The notes under the pieces: generated by a model
What the model saw: the letters and a program-made list of their open reading frames with translations, nothing else
The model's database searches: none
What the model was told of the DNA's origin: nothing
Assembly: GCA_020628545.1 (NCBI GenBank)
Contig: JAHDEX010000018.1
Span: 1 to 64,000 of the forward strand
From: Paracoccaceae bacterium
Lineage (GTDB): Bacteria; Pseudomonadota; Alphaproteobacteria; Rhodobacterales; Rhodobacteraceae
DNA: 64,000 nt
Reading direction: 5' to 3'
In this document: positions 1 through 7,270 of the stretch, one piece after another
Numbering within the stretch: the first letter of the stretch is position 1
Layout of the letters: each line of letters begins with the position of its first letter
Position numbers and translations under genes: made by a program

Positions 1-756
1 ATCCTCGCCCTGATGTTCATGGCCTACGTCGCGGTTGTCTCCAAAACCGCAAAGGACTGGAACCCAACGCTCGAAAAAGACATGGGGTTTGGCGAAAAGC
101 TAAAGAATTCCCGCTTCCTGATCCCTGTCTTTGCGCTGATCCTCACCGTCATCGGCTCCATGTACCTTGGTTACGCCACCGCAACCGAAGCCTCCGCCAT
201 CGGCGTGATCGGCGCGCTACTCCTCGCCGCCGCGCAACGGTCGCTCAACTGGAACAGCTTCACCGCGTCCCTCATGGGCGCGATGCGGACCTCTGCGATG
301 ATCGCACTGATCCTCGCCGGTGCGGCCTTCCTCAAGCAGTCCATGGGCTTCACCGGTATCCCACGTGCACTGGCCGACTGGATAGCTGCGATCGAGCTGA
401 CCCGTTTCCAACTTCTGATGGCCCTGCTCGTCTTCTACGTCATCCTCGGCATGTTCCTTGATGGCATCTCGGCGGTCGTCCTCACCATGGCCGTGGTGGA
501 ACCGATGGTGCGCGAAGCGGGCATCGACCTGATCTGGTTCGGCATCTTTGTGGTGGTCGTGGTTGAGATGGCCCAGATCACGCCGCCCATTGGTTTTAAC
601 CTCTTCGTGCTCCAAGGCATGACGGACCATGAAATGGGCTATATCACCAAAGCCGCCCTGCCGATGTTCCTCATTATGGTGCTGATGGTCTTTGTCCTGA
701 TCGCCGTGCCCGAAATCGCGACATGGTTGCCGGAGAACATCCGGCAAACCCGATAG
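1..756 (+). CDS. TRAP transporter large permease (DctM family), 5' truncated by window edge
   Basis: The reading frame is open from the first base, so only the C-terminal 251 residues of a roughly 430-residue DctM-type permease are present. Hydrophobic segments fill the sequence, and two typical large-permease motifs are visible: a TATEASAIGVIGAL-like stretch and ITPPIGFNLFVLQGM near the C-terminus. The protein forms the membrane channel of a binding-protein-dependent secondary transporter (inner membrane, cation coupled). It is followed without a gap by a second membrane protein and the 5-oxoprolinase genes, so pyroglutamate or a related acid is a reasonable guess for the substrate; that is inference from context only. 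The small permease and binding protein should lie upstream of the window. Confidence 0.9.
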   Translation: MLALMFMAYVAVVSKTAKDWNPTLEKDMGFGEKLKNSRFLIPVFALILTVIGSMYLGYATATEASAIGVIGALLLAAAQRSLNWNSFTASLMGAMRTSAMIALILAGAAFLKQSMGFTGIPRALADWIAAIELTRFQLLMALLVFYVILGMFLDGISAVVLTMAVVEPMVREAGIDLIWFGIFVVVVVEMAQITPPIGFNLFVLQGMTDHEMGYITKAALPMFLIMVLMVFVLIAVPEIATWLPENIRQTR

Positions 757-1692
757 GTGATATGGGGGCTTTCGACATGCGCCGACCATTCGCGCCTCCT
801 GCTGGTGCTCGGTCTTGTGCTGGGCATCGCCCTGCCGGGCCTTGCCGCGGCCATGGCACCCTTTCTGCCAGAGATGGTTGCGATCCTGCTCGCCCTCACC
901 GCCTTCCGGATCGGGGCGCGCAAAGCCTTCGGCGCGCTAACAGATCTGCGATGGAGCCTACCTGCCGTCCTTATCCTGCAGGTCGCCCTACCAATCGTGA
1001 TTGCAGCGCCGCTCTGGGCCATCGGTGCGCTACAAACACCACTGGCTTTAGCCCTGATCCTCGCCACATGCGCGCCAACAATCTCGGGGGGCCCATCGCT
1101 GGCGATCATCCTCAGGCAAGACCCGGCGCGCGTGATGCAAATCCTCGTCCTGGGCACCGCCGCCTTCCCGCTCACGGTCTATCTGGTCCTGAAAGTGGTC
1201 CCGGTCCTCGACACGCCCGGTCTGCTCGCAACCGTCGGCCTGCGCGCCCTTGTCACAATCGTCATCGCATCTGCGATTGGCTTCACTGCCCGACACATTC
1301 TGCTGCCCAACCCGACGCCCGCACAGACCAAAGCCATCGACGGTGCGAATGTCCTCTTCTTCGCGATCATTGTGATCGGCTTGATGACGGCACTCGGCCC
1401 CACCCTGCGCAACGACCCCATAACAGCACTCCTCTGGACAATCGCCGCCTTCGCGCTCAGCTTTGGACTGCAAGCGCTCGCCATTCTGATCCTTGGCAAA
1501 AGCGAACTCGCACATGTCGCAGGCCCCCTTGCCCTCTGCGCCGGCAACCGCAACATCGCCCTGTTCCTGGTGGCCCTCCCCGCAGAGGTCATGGCACCGA
1601 TCATGATCTTCATTGCCTGCTGGCAACTACCGATGTATCTGACGCCACTCCTCCTCCCCGGCCTCTATCGCAACATCCCGGAACATGACTGA
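757..1692 (+). CDS. Bile acid:sodium symporter-like (BASS fold) membrane protein
   Basis: A 311-residue polytopic membrane protein with about ten hydrophobic segments. The GTG start directly follows the TAG of the TRAP permease, indicating translational coupling. The half-site CAPTISGGPSLAIIL and the later LALCAGNRNIALFLVALP resemble the two discontinuous-helix crossover motifs of BASS/SBF and arsenite-permease-like carriers. Function is unknown; it sits inside a pyroglutamate-type operon and may carry an organic acid. The 3' end overlaps pxpB by 8 nt. A long open frame in another phase across the same bases is a composition shadow. Confidence 0.65.
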   Translation: MIWGLSTCADHSRLLLVLGLVLGIALPGLAAAMAPFLPEMVAILLALTAFRIGARKAFGALTDLRWSLPAVLILQVALPIVIAAPLWAIGALQTPLALALILATCAPTISGGPSLAIILRQDPARVMQILVLGTAAFPLTVYLVLKVVPVLDTPGLLATVGLRALVTIVIASAIGFTARHILLPNPTPAQTKAIDGANVLFFAIIVIGLMTALGPTLRNDPITALLWTIAAFALSFGLQALAILILGKSELAHVAGPLALCAGNRNIALFLVALPAEVMAPIMIFIACWQLPMYLTPLLLPGLYRNIPEHD

Positions 1693-2416
1693 CACTCCCA
1701 AAATCGCCCGCATCGGGCTGCGCGGCGTTGTCGTCACCTTTGGCGATAGCCTGTCAGACCATGCCAACCGTGCCGCCATCGCCTTCCGCGCAGCCGTCGA
1801 TGCCGAAGACTGGCCCGAGGTGCAGGAGACCGCCTCCACGCTCGTCTCAACCTTCCTCTCCGTTGACCTGTCGACCACCGCCTACGACGACATCACCCAC
1901 CGTCTCGAAACCCTGCTCGCAACCCGCGACTGGTCTGCGGCCAAGCTACCGCCGGGCCGCAAGCTCTGGACGCTGCCAATGTGTTTTGACACGGCAGTCG
2001 CCCCTCAGTTCGACGACGCCGCACAGGCCGCGGGCCTCAGCCCAAAAGACGCCCTCACCCAACTCGGCCAATCCCGCACCCGGGTCATCACGCTGGGCTT
2101 TGCACCCGGCCAGCCCTACCTCGGCCTCCTGCCCGAAGTCTGGGACATCCCCCGCCAGGCCGACCTCACGCCCAAGGTGCCCATCGGTGCCCTCGTCATC
2201 GCAATCCGGCAGTTCGTCCTCTTTGCCACAACGGCACCAACCGGATGGCGTCACATCGGCCAAACCGCCTTCCGCCCCTTCGACCCAAACCGAGAGATGC
2301 CCGTCGCCTTCACCCCCGGCGACGAAGTCCGCTTCGCCCCGATCACCCCAGCAGAACTCGCACAGCTCGAAACCGGCGATAGCCTCGGCGGCGCGGAGTG
2401 GGAGGCATTGGCATGA
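1685..2416 (+). CDS. pxpB: 5-oxoprolinase subunit PxpB (KipI/AHS1 family)
   Basis: 243 residues, full length for the AHS1 (allophanate hydrolase subunit 1-like) family. The conserved core is visible around residues 135-155 (TLGFAPGQPYLGLLP) with the downstream GALVIAIRQFVLFATTAPTGWRHIGQT block, where the family usually has a Tyr/Gly-rich stretch. PxpB, PxpC and PxpA together hydrolyse 5-oxo-L-proline to glutamate with ATP in the cytoplasm. It overlaps the preceding gene by 8 nt and the following gene by 4 nt (ATGA), so the three subunits are co-translated. The three-gene order B-C-A is standard for bacterial 5-oxoprolinase. Confidence 0.9.
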   Translation: MTDTPKIARIGLRGVVVTFGDSLSDHANRAAIAFRAAVDAEDWPEVQETASTLVSTFLSVDLSTTAYDDITHRLETLLATRDWSAAKLPPGRKLWTLPMCFDTAVAPQFDDAAQAAGLSPKDALTQLGQSRTRVITLGFAPGQPYLGLLPEVWDIPRQADLTPKVPIGALVIAIRQFVLFATTAPTGWRHIGQTAFRPFDPNREMPVAFTPGDEVRFAPITPAELAQLETGDSLGGAEWEALA

Positions 2417-3441
2417 CCCCCACCCTCGACATCCTCGACGTGGGCCCTGCCGTCACCCTGCAAGACCTGGGCCGCACCGGCTACATCGCCCAAGGCCTGA
2501 CCCGCGGGGGCGCAATGGACCGCCAGGCACTTTATGAAGCCGCAGCCCTCCTCGCCCAACCTGTGACCACAGGGCTTGAGATGATCGGCCTCGGCGGCAG
2601 TTTCCGCGCCAACACCGACACCCGCGTAGCGCTCACCGGCGCCCCCATGACCGCCAGCATCGACGGCACACCGGTCAACTGGCACGGCTCCCACAAGCTC
2701 CCCGCTGGCAGCATTCTGAAGATCGGCGGCGTAAAGGCCGGGGCCATCGGTTACCTCAGCTTTGGCGGCGGCCTCGCGACACCACAGGTCATGGGCGCGC
2801 AATCCGCGCACCTTGTCGCGGGGCTGGGTGAAACCCTCACCGCCGGAGACTCCCTCCCCTTGGGCAAAGACAAAGGTGGACGGGTCGACATGCTGCTCCC
2901 CCCCGAGGACCGTTTCAAAGGCGGCGAGATCGGCATCACCACCTCGCTCCAAGCGCACCTCTTTGGCGACGCTGCCCTCGCCCGCTTCACCACCACCAGT
3001 TTCACCCGCGATGCCCGCGCCAACCGTCAAGGCATCCGCATGAACCCAGACGGAGACGGCTTCGCAGCCGAAGGCGGCCTTAAAGTCGTCTCAGAAGTCA
3101 TCGTCCCCGGCGACATTCAGATCACCGGCGACGGTGCGCCCTATGTGCTGATGTGCGAAAGCCAGTCCACCGGCGGCTACCCCCGTATCGCGACCGTCCT
3201 GCCGTCCGACCTTGCCCGCGTCGCCCAAGCGCCCCTTGGCGCGAACATCCGCTTCAAACTCTACGACCTCGACGCCGCCATCGCCCGAGAGGCCCGCGCC
3301 GAAGCAGACCGCCGCAGCCTTGCCTCCAAAGTGCAACCGCGCATTCGCGACCCGCACGACATCAACGACCTTTTGTCCTACACCCTCATCAGCGGCGTGA
3401 TCAGCGCCACTGATGATCCTTTTGCAGGAGACGCCAGATGA
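2413..3441 (+). CDS. pxpC: 5-oxoprolinase subunit PxpC (KipA/AHS2 family, biotin-dependent carboxyltransferase-like)
   Basis: 342 residues, AHS2 family. The N-terminal signature with GRTGY followed by GLTRGGAMDR (residues about 18-36) is typical, as is GYLSFGGGL about 110 residues in. The ATG at 2413 overlaps the pxpB stop (ATGA) and is preceded by a GGGAGG ribosome site at 2400-2405; a GTG at 2398 would also be in frame but lacks such a site. It forms the PxpBC part of 5-oxoprolinase, thought to activate the substrate with ATP. Its end overlaps pxpA by 4 nt. Confidence 0.9.
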   Translation: MTPTLDILDVGPAVTLQDLGRTGYIAQGLTRGGAMDRQALYEAAALLAQPVTTGLEMIGLGGSFRANTDTRVALTGAPMTASIDGTPVNWHGSHKLPAGSILKIGGVKAGAIGYLSFGGGLATPQVMGAQSAHLVAGLGETLTAGDSLPLGKDKGGRVDMLLPPEDRFKGGEIGITTSLQAHLFGDAALARFTTTSFTRDARANRQGIRMNPDGDGFAAEGGLKVVSEVIVPGDIQITGDGAPYVLMCESQSTGGYPRIATVLPSDLARVAQAPLGANIRFKLYDLDAAIAREARAEADRRSLASKVQPRIRDPHDINDLLSYTLISGVISATDDPFAGDAR

Positions 3442-4205
3442 CCACAATCGACCTCAACGCCGACATGGGCGAAAGCTTTGGCCTCTGGAAAATGGGCAAC
3501 GACGCAGAGCTGTTGAAGATCATCACCTCCGCCAACATCGCTTGCGGTGGTCACGCGGGCGACCCGGACGTGATGGAAAAGACCTTCGCGCTCGCGTCCG
3601 AAAACGGCGTCGGCATCGGCGCACATCCGGGCTTTGCGGACATTGCAGGCTTTGGCCGTTTCAAAATGCACCTCCCCAAAGGCACGCTACAAAACATGAT
3701 CCGCTATCAGGTCGCGGCTCACGTCGGCATGGCGAAAGCCTTTGGTCACGAAGTCCGTCACCTCAAACTCCACGGTGCCCTCGCCAACATGTGCTCTGAA
3801 GACGTCGACATGGCCGAAGCCGCCTATGAGGCAGCGCTCTCTGTCGCACCTGACCTGATTGTCATGGTCCTCGCCTGCACCGCGCAACAACAAGCTGTTG
3901 AAAAACTCGGCTGCGCCTGGGCCGGCGAGATTTTCGCCGACCGCGCCTACAACGAGGACGCCACACTCGTGGACCGCTCCAAACCCGGCGCAGTCATCCA
4001 CGACGCTGAACGTGCCGGACCGCGCATCGCCAACATGGTCCGCGAAGGGGCCATCATCACTGAAAACGGCACTCGCATTCCGGCGAAGATCGACACGATC
4101 TGCATGCATGGTGACACGCCCGAGGCCATCGCCATCGCCCGGTCCGTCCGCGCCGCCCTCGAAGCCGACGGCGTCACAATCCAGAAGTTTGCAGGCCGTC
4201 AGTAA
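3438..4205 (+). CDS. pxpA: 5-oxoprolinase subunit PxpA (LamB/YcsF family)
   Basis: 255 residues, the usual length. The N-terminus IDLNADMGESFG and the SANIACGGHAGDP block (residues about 3-40) are diagnostic of the LamB/YcsF family, a polysaccharide-deacetylase-like fold; the conserved HLKLHGAL and C-terminal MHGDTPEA motifs are also present. It supplies the hydrolytic half of the PxpABC reaction that opens 5-oxoproline to glutamate. The start overlaps pxpC (ATGA) with GGAG just upstream. The 3' end overlaps by 7 nt the end of the convergent PPOX gene. Confidence 0.93.
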   Translation: MTTIDLNADMGESFGLWKMGNDAELLKIITSANIACGGHAGDPDVMEKTFALASENGVGIGAHPGFADIAGFGRFKMHLPKGTLQNMIRYQVAAHVGMAKAFGHEVRHLKLHGALANMCSEDVDMAEAAYEAALSVAPDLIVMVLACTAQQQAVEKLGCAWAGEIFADRAYNEDATLVDRSKPGAVIHDAERAGPRIANMVREGAIITENGTRIPAKIDTICMHGDTPEAIAIARSVRAALEADGVTIQKFAGRQ

Positions 4206-4825
4206 AGCCGGTCACTTTCGTTATACGCCATCCGCGCTTCGATTTCATCGAGCGGCGTTTCCATCGCGCCGTGGTCTTTCAGCGCTTCCGCATAGGTCGG
4301 CAGTCCTTCAATGGACCCCCACTTCTCCGGCTGCCACATCGCAGACCGGATCATCGCCTTGCCGCAATGAAAGAACGCCTCTTCCACGCGCACAAGCAAC
4401 GCAAGATCGGGGCGATGCCCGTTCAACACGGTCATGTCGAGCAGTTCCGGATCCCGCACGATCACCGCCGTTCCATTGATCCGCACCACTTCCTTGCGCT
4501 TTGGAACCACAAGCATCATCCCCACGCGCGGGTTCTCCAGCACGTTGAGAAACGTGTCCGCCCGCTGGTTGCCAATCCTGTCCGGCACCACAAGCGTCTT
4601 GTCATCCAGCACCTTGATAAACCCGGCAGGGTCACCCTTCGGGGACACATCCATATGCCCTTTCGCATCGCAACTCGCGATACTGACAAAGGTCGTCCGC
4701 GCGATCCAGGCGCACAGATGATCATCCAGCCGATCCACCACCTTGTTCACCTGACTGGGATGCATCTCTACAAACAGGCTCATCAACTCTGCCTGTGTCT
4801 TCACCGGATCGGTTGGCTCATACAT
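4199..4825 (-). CDS. Pyridoxamine 5'-phosphate oxidase-like FMN-binding protein
   Basis: 208 residues with the split-barrel pattern of the PNPOx-like family in the long (MSMEG_1061-type) branch: an N-terminal helix region, FVSIASCDAKGHMDVSPKGDPAGF (strands around the flavin site), then NVLENPRVGMMLVVPKR and a C-terminal helical part with AFFHCGKAMIRSAMW. The HCxKA-like segment is typical of this branch. It is probably a cytoplasmic flavoenzyme reducing or oxidising an unknown small molecule. It is transcribed convergently to the pxp operon and divergently from the toxin-antitoxin pair; no operon partner is seen. Confidence 0.8.
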   Translation of the reverse strand: MYEPTDPVKTQAELMSLFVEMHPSQVNKVVDRLDDHLCAWIARTTFVSIASCDAKGHMDVSPKGDPAGFIKVLDDKTLVVPDRIGNQRADTFLNVLENPRVGMMLVVPKRKEVVRINGTAVIVRDPELLDMTVLNGHRPDLALLVRVEEAFFHCGKAMIRSAMWQPEKWGSIEGLPTYAEALKDHGAMETPLDEIEARMAYNESDRLY

Positions 4826-4901
4826 CGCGCGTCCTCCTCCCGGAACGCTACCACGTCCCGCCCAGCACCTGTAGGCCGGGGTTCACCCCAGTACCGCAAC
4901 G

Positions 4902-4930
4902 TTGACTTAGCTAAACTTAGTCCATATATT
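4902..4930 (+). promoter_or_regulatory. Promoter of the toxin-antitoxin pair, probably leaderless
   Basis: TTGACT at 4902-4907 and TATATT at 4925-4930 are separated by exactly 17 nt, a near-consensus sigma-70-type promoter. The -10 element ends only 6 nt before the antitoxin ATG at 4937, so transcription should begin at or next to the start codon. No ribosome site precedes that ATG, which agrees with leaderless translation. CTTAG is repeated at 4906-4910 and 4916-4920 between the hexamers and may be part of an antitoxin operator. Confidence 0.6.
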
Positions 4931-4936
4931 GACCCC

Positions 4937-5164
4937 ATGCAATTCACCGTCCACACCGCCAAAACGCAGCTGTCAAAGCTGATCGAAGCCGCCCTGAACG
5001 GCGAAGAGGTCGTGATCGCCCGCGGCTCTCAGCCCGTCGTGCGCCTCGTCCCCGTTGCGCAGAACGCATTCAAACTCGGTCTCCTCAACGGTCAAATCGG
5101 CGCAGGCCCGGACTTTCTTGAACCGATGGAGGACGCAGACCTCGCCACATGGGAAGGCCGCTAG
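4937..5164 (+). CDS. Type II antitoxin, Phd/YefM family
   Basis: 75 residues starting MQFTVHTAKTQLSKLIEAA, the DNA-binding N-terminal half of Phd/YefM antitoxins, followed by GEEVVIARGSQPVVRLVPV. The C-terminal tail (about residues 50-75) is acidic and would wrap the toxin. The stop codon abuts the GTG of the PIN toxin. As in other such pairs, it should repress its own promoter and neutralise the toxin. The start was chosen because the conserved N-terminus begins here; the frame stays open far upstream without family similarity. Confidence 0.88.
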   Translation: MQFTVHTAKTQLSKLIEAALNGEEVVIARGSQPVVRLVPVAQNAFKLGLLNGQIGAGPDFLEPMEDADLATWEGR

Positions 5165-5557
5165 GTGGACGTCCTCTTGGACACCCACACGTGGGTCTGG
5201 ACGCTGGATCAAAGCCACCTGCTGTCACAGCCCGCCAGGCAAGCCCTGTCGCAGGCGAGCGCCGTCCGCGTCAGCCCCATCACGTTCTTTGAAATCGGTC
5301 AGAAAGTCCGCATCGGCAAATGGCCAGAAATGGAGCCGCACATTTCAGCCCTGCCGACCTACCTCGCCGATCAAGGCGCGGTCTCAGCCCCCCTTACGCA
5401 TGAGATCGCACTGCTTGCCGCAACGCTCGACTGGGACCACCGCGACCCTTTCGACCGCATCCTCGCGGCCACTGCAATCACGACGCAAGCCGCATTGATT
5501 TCCAGCGACACGATGTTCGACAGCCTCACGAACCCCAACTTCCGCCGCATCTGGTAG
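5165..5557 (+). CDS. PIN-domain toxin (VapC-like ribonuclease)
   Basis: 130 residues of a PIN domain. Acidic metal-site residues are visible: Asp6 in VLLDTHTWVW, the Glu in FFEIGQKV, the pair in HRDPFDRIL, and the Asp in LISSDTMFD. The LLDTHTWVW and RDPFDRILAATA motifs mark the subgroup that is commonly paired with Phd-type antitoxins. It is expected to be a Mg-dependent endoribonuclease, inhibited by the product of the preceding gene. The GTG start directly follows the antitoxin stop, so the pair is translationally coupled. On a plasmid such a pair would also stabilise inheritance. Confidence 0.88.
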   Translation: MDVLLDTHTWVWTLDQSHLLSQPARQALSQASAVRVSPITFFEIGQKVRIGKWPEMEPHISALPTYLADQGAVSAPLTHEIALLAATLDWDHRDPFDRILAATAITTQAALISSDTMFDSLTNPNFRRIW

Positions 5558-5606
5558 CATAACTGTAATCTGCTAGTCTCACCCGCACATCAGATGCGAG
5601 GGTTCC

Positions 5607-6239
5607 ATGTTTATCGGCCACTACGGCGTCGCACTCGCGGCCAAAGCCACCGCCCCCGACGTTCCGCTCGTGGCACTGATGATCAGCACACAAATCATCG
5701 ACGTAATCTTCTGCGCCCTCGTTGCGGCCAAAGTCGAAAAGGTCGAAATCGACCCAACGGCCTCTGCCACCATCCCGATCCGCTCCATCTACATGCCGTT
5801 TTCGCACAGTCTGGAAGCTGGAATTGTCATCAGCGCAGCCACAGCCTTTGGCGCATCCGCCTTCCTTCCCGGCATCAACACAGGCGCCCTGTGGCTGATT
5901 GCCCTCGTCTGCTTCTCGCACTGGATCATCGACGTGATCATGCACGTCCGCGACATTCCCGTCGTCACCCTTGGCCGCAAGATCGGTCTTGGCCTCTGGA
6001 ACAACCGCCCGCTGTCCATCGCTCTCGAACTCGGCCTGATTGCCGCTGGAACAATCCTCCTAGCGACGCTTGGCGATCTGGCAACGTGGAAAGTCTGGGC
6101 GCTTGGCGGTGCCATGTTCATCGCCCAAGCCATCGCTTTCTTCACACCACCGCCATCTCCGGTCCTCCGCATGGTCGGCTCGATGATGGTCGTCTACATC
6201 GTCATGACCGCCGGGGCGTGGTGGATCGAACCGCTTTAA
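5607..6239 (+). CDS. Membrane protein of the inner-membrane metal-hydrolase-like (YdjM/PF04307-like) type
   Basis: 210 residues with several membrane-spanning segments. The N-terminus MFIGHYGVALAAK, the central MPFSHSLEAG and CFSHWIIDVIMH place histidines at membrane borders in the pattern of the YdjM-like predicted metal-dependent membrane hydrolases. Function is unknown. It stands alone on the + strand 49 nt after the PIN toxin, and its stop codon overlaps by 4 nt a small minus-strand ORF. Confidence is high that it is a gene, moderate for the family. Confidence 0.7.
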   Translation: MFIGHYGVALAAKATAPDVPLVALMISTQIIDVIFCALVAAKVEKVEIDPTASATIPIRSIYMPFSHSLEAGIVISAATAFGASAFLPGINTGALWLIALVCFSHWIIDVIMHVRDIPVVTLGRKIGLGLWNNRPLSIALELGLIAAGTILLATLGDLATWKVWALGGAMFIAQAIAFFTPPPSPVLRMVGSMMVVYIVMTAGAWWIEPL

Positions 6240-6409
6240 CCGGCGCGCGCGATCGGAAGAGGCCGCGGTGTTGGCATGGGAAGCGCCCCACTCGCGGTCT
6301 GAATGCGTTTGATCAAACCAAGTGTCTTGGCCGGATCAACCCGCCCGCGCCGCATAGGCTGTCCAAATTCGCATCCTGTGTCTGCGGTTTTCAAATTGAC
6401 TGAAGTCAT
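6236..6409 (-). CDS. Possible small protein, 57 aa
   Basis: A 57-residue frame starting MTSVNLKTADTGCEF, with a GGAG ribosome site (complement of 6417-6420) 7 nt before the ATG. The product is basic and proline-rich at its C-terminus. It fills most of the gap between the membrane-protein gene and the Crp/Fnr gene. There is no recognisable family; it could be a spurious frame. Reported because of the well-placed ribosome site. Confidence 0.3.
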   Translation of the reverse strand: MTSVNLKTADTGCEFGQPMRRGRVDPAKTLGLIKRIQTASGALPMPTPRPLPIARAG

Positions 6410-6508
6410 CGCCGATCTCCTTGTTGGGAAGGAGTTTTTCGGCAAAGCGCCCACAACACAGTGACGCCCGTCACAAAGGTGCAAAATAGTTAACGCAGCG
6501 GAAACGGG

Positions 6509-7198
6509 CTACCCCGCCGCAAGCACCTCAAGCGCCCCACGGTCGAGTAAGATCAGCTGCCGCCCGTCAATGCGCAGCACCTCGCTCGCCACCCAGGCTT
6601 TGACGTGGCGGTTCACGTTTTCACGGGCAAGACCACAGAACTCGCCAATCTCACTCTGCGAAAACCGCTCAGCCAGCCTGACGCCGTCGTGGCTGGCCGC
6701 GCCCCACTGGTCAAACAACCGCAGCATTGCCCGCGCAAGCCGCGCGCTGCCCTCTGGCTCGGCCTGCACCGCATACATGTCCGTCGCATTGCGCACCTTG
6801 CTGCACAGGGCAGAGATCACCGCCCGCGCAACAGGAGGATGCGCGCTCACAAAGTCCATCACATTCTCGCGCGACAACACGCGCCCCGTCACAGCACTCG
6901 CCGCCACCGCATCCGCAGTCCGCAACCCGCCATCCAGCGCCGCGATCTCGCCCAGCACCTCTCCCGGCCCCATATGCGCCAGCACAGACTTGCGCCCCGA
7001 CAACGCGGTCATCGAAATCTCGGCCCGGCCCTCTTCAATCAGAATGACGGTGCTGCCCGGCTCGCCCTCCGAAAAGATCGTGCTGCCAGCCGGATAAGTC
7101 TTGCGATGGCTCGCCGCGAACATGGCGGCGATGTCATCGGCGTCCATGGCAGACAGCAGAATCCCACGGTCATCAGAAGGGCGGATCGTTCGGGTCAT
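6509..7198 (-). CDS. Crp/Fnr-family transcriptional regulator
   Basis: 229 residues: an N-terminal cyclic-nucleotide-binding beta-roll (about residues 20-130, with the cassette-like GEVLGEIAALDGGLRTADAVAAS) and a C-terminal winged helix with the recognition segment FSQSEIGEFCGLARENVNRHVKAW (about 175-205). No N-terminal cysteine cluster is present, so it is not an Fnr-type iron-sulfur sensor. It lies just downstream of, and on the same strand as, a class III nucleotidyl cyclase (72 nt gap), which suggests that a cyclic nucleotide may be its ligand. That link is inference. Confidence 0.88.
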   Translation of the reverse strand: MTRTIRPSDDRGILLSAMDADDIAAMFAASHRKTYPAGSTIFSEGEPGSTVILIEEGRAEISMTALSGRKSVLAHMGPGEVLGEIAALDGGLRTADAVAASAVTGRVLSRENVMDFVSAHPPVARAVISALCSKVRNATDMYAVQAEPEGSARLARAMLRLFDQWGAASHDGVRLAERFSQSEIGEFCGLARENVNRHVKAWVASEVLRIDGRQLILLDRGALEVLAAG

Positions 7199-7270
7199 GG
7201 CCCTTTGTCGGGCAGGGCCACGCTATCGGTCAAGGCGTCTTAACGTCTTGTTAACCTTTATGTCACACCA

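Noticed and set aside
723-1688. Long + strand open frame of 321 codons over the BASS-like gene
   Set aside because: Out of phase with the coupled operon frame and giving an Arg/Pro-rich product without hydrophobic segments; typical composition shadow.
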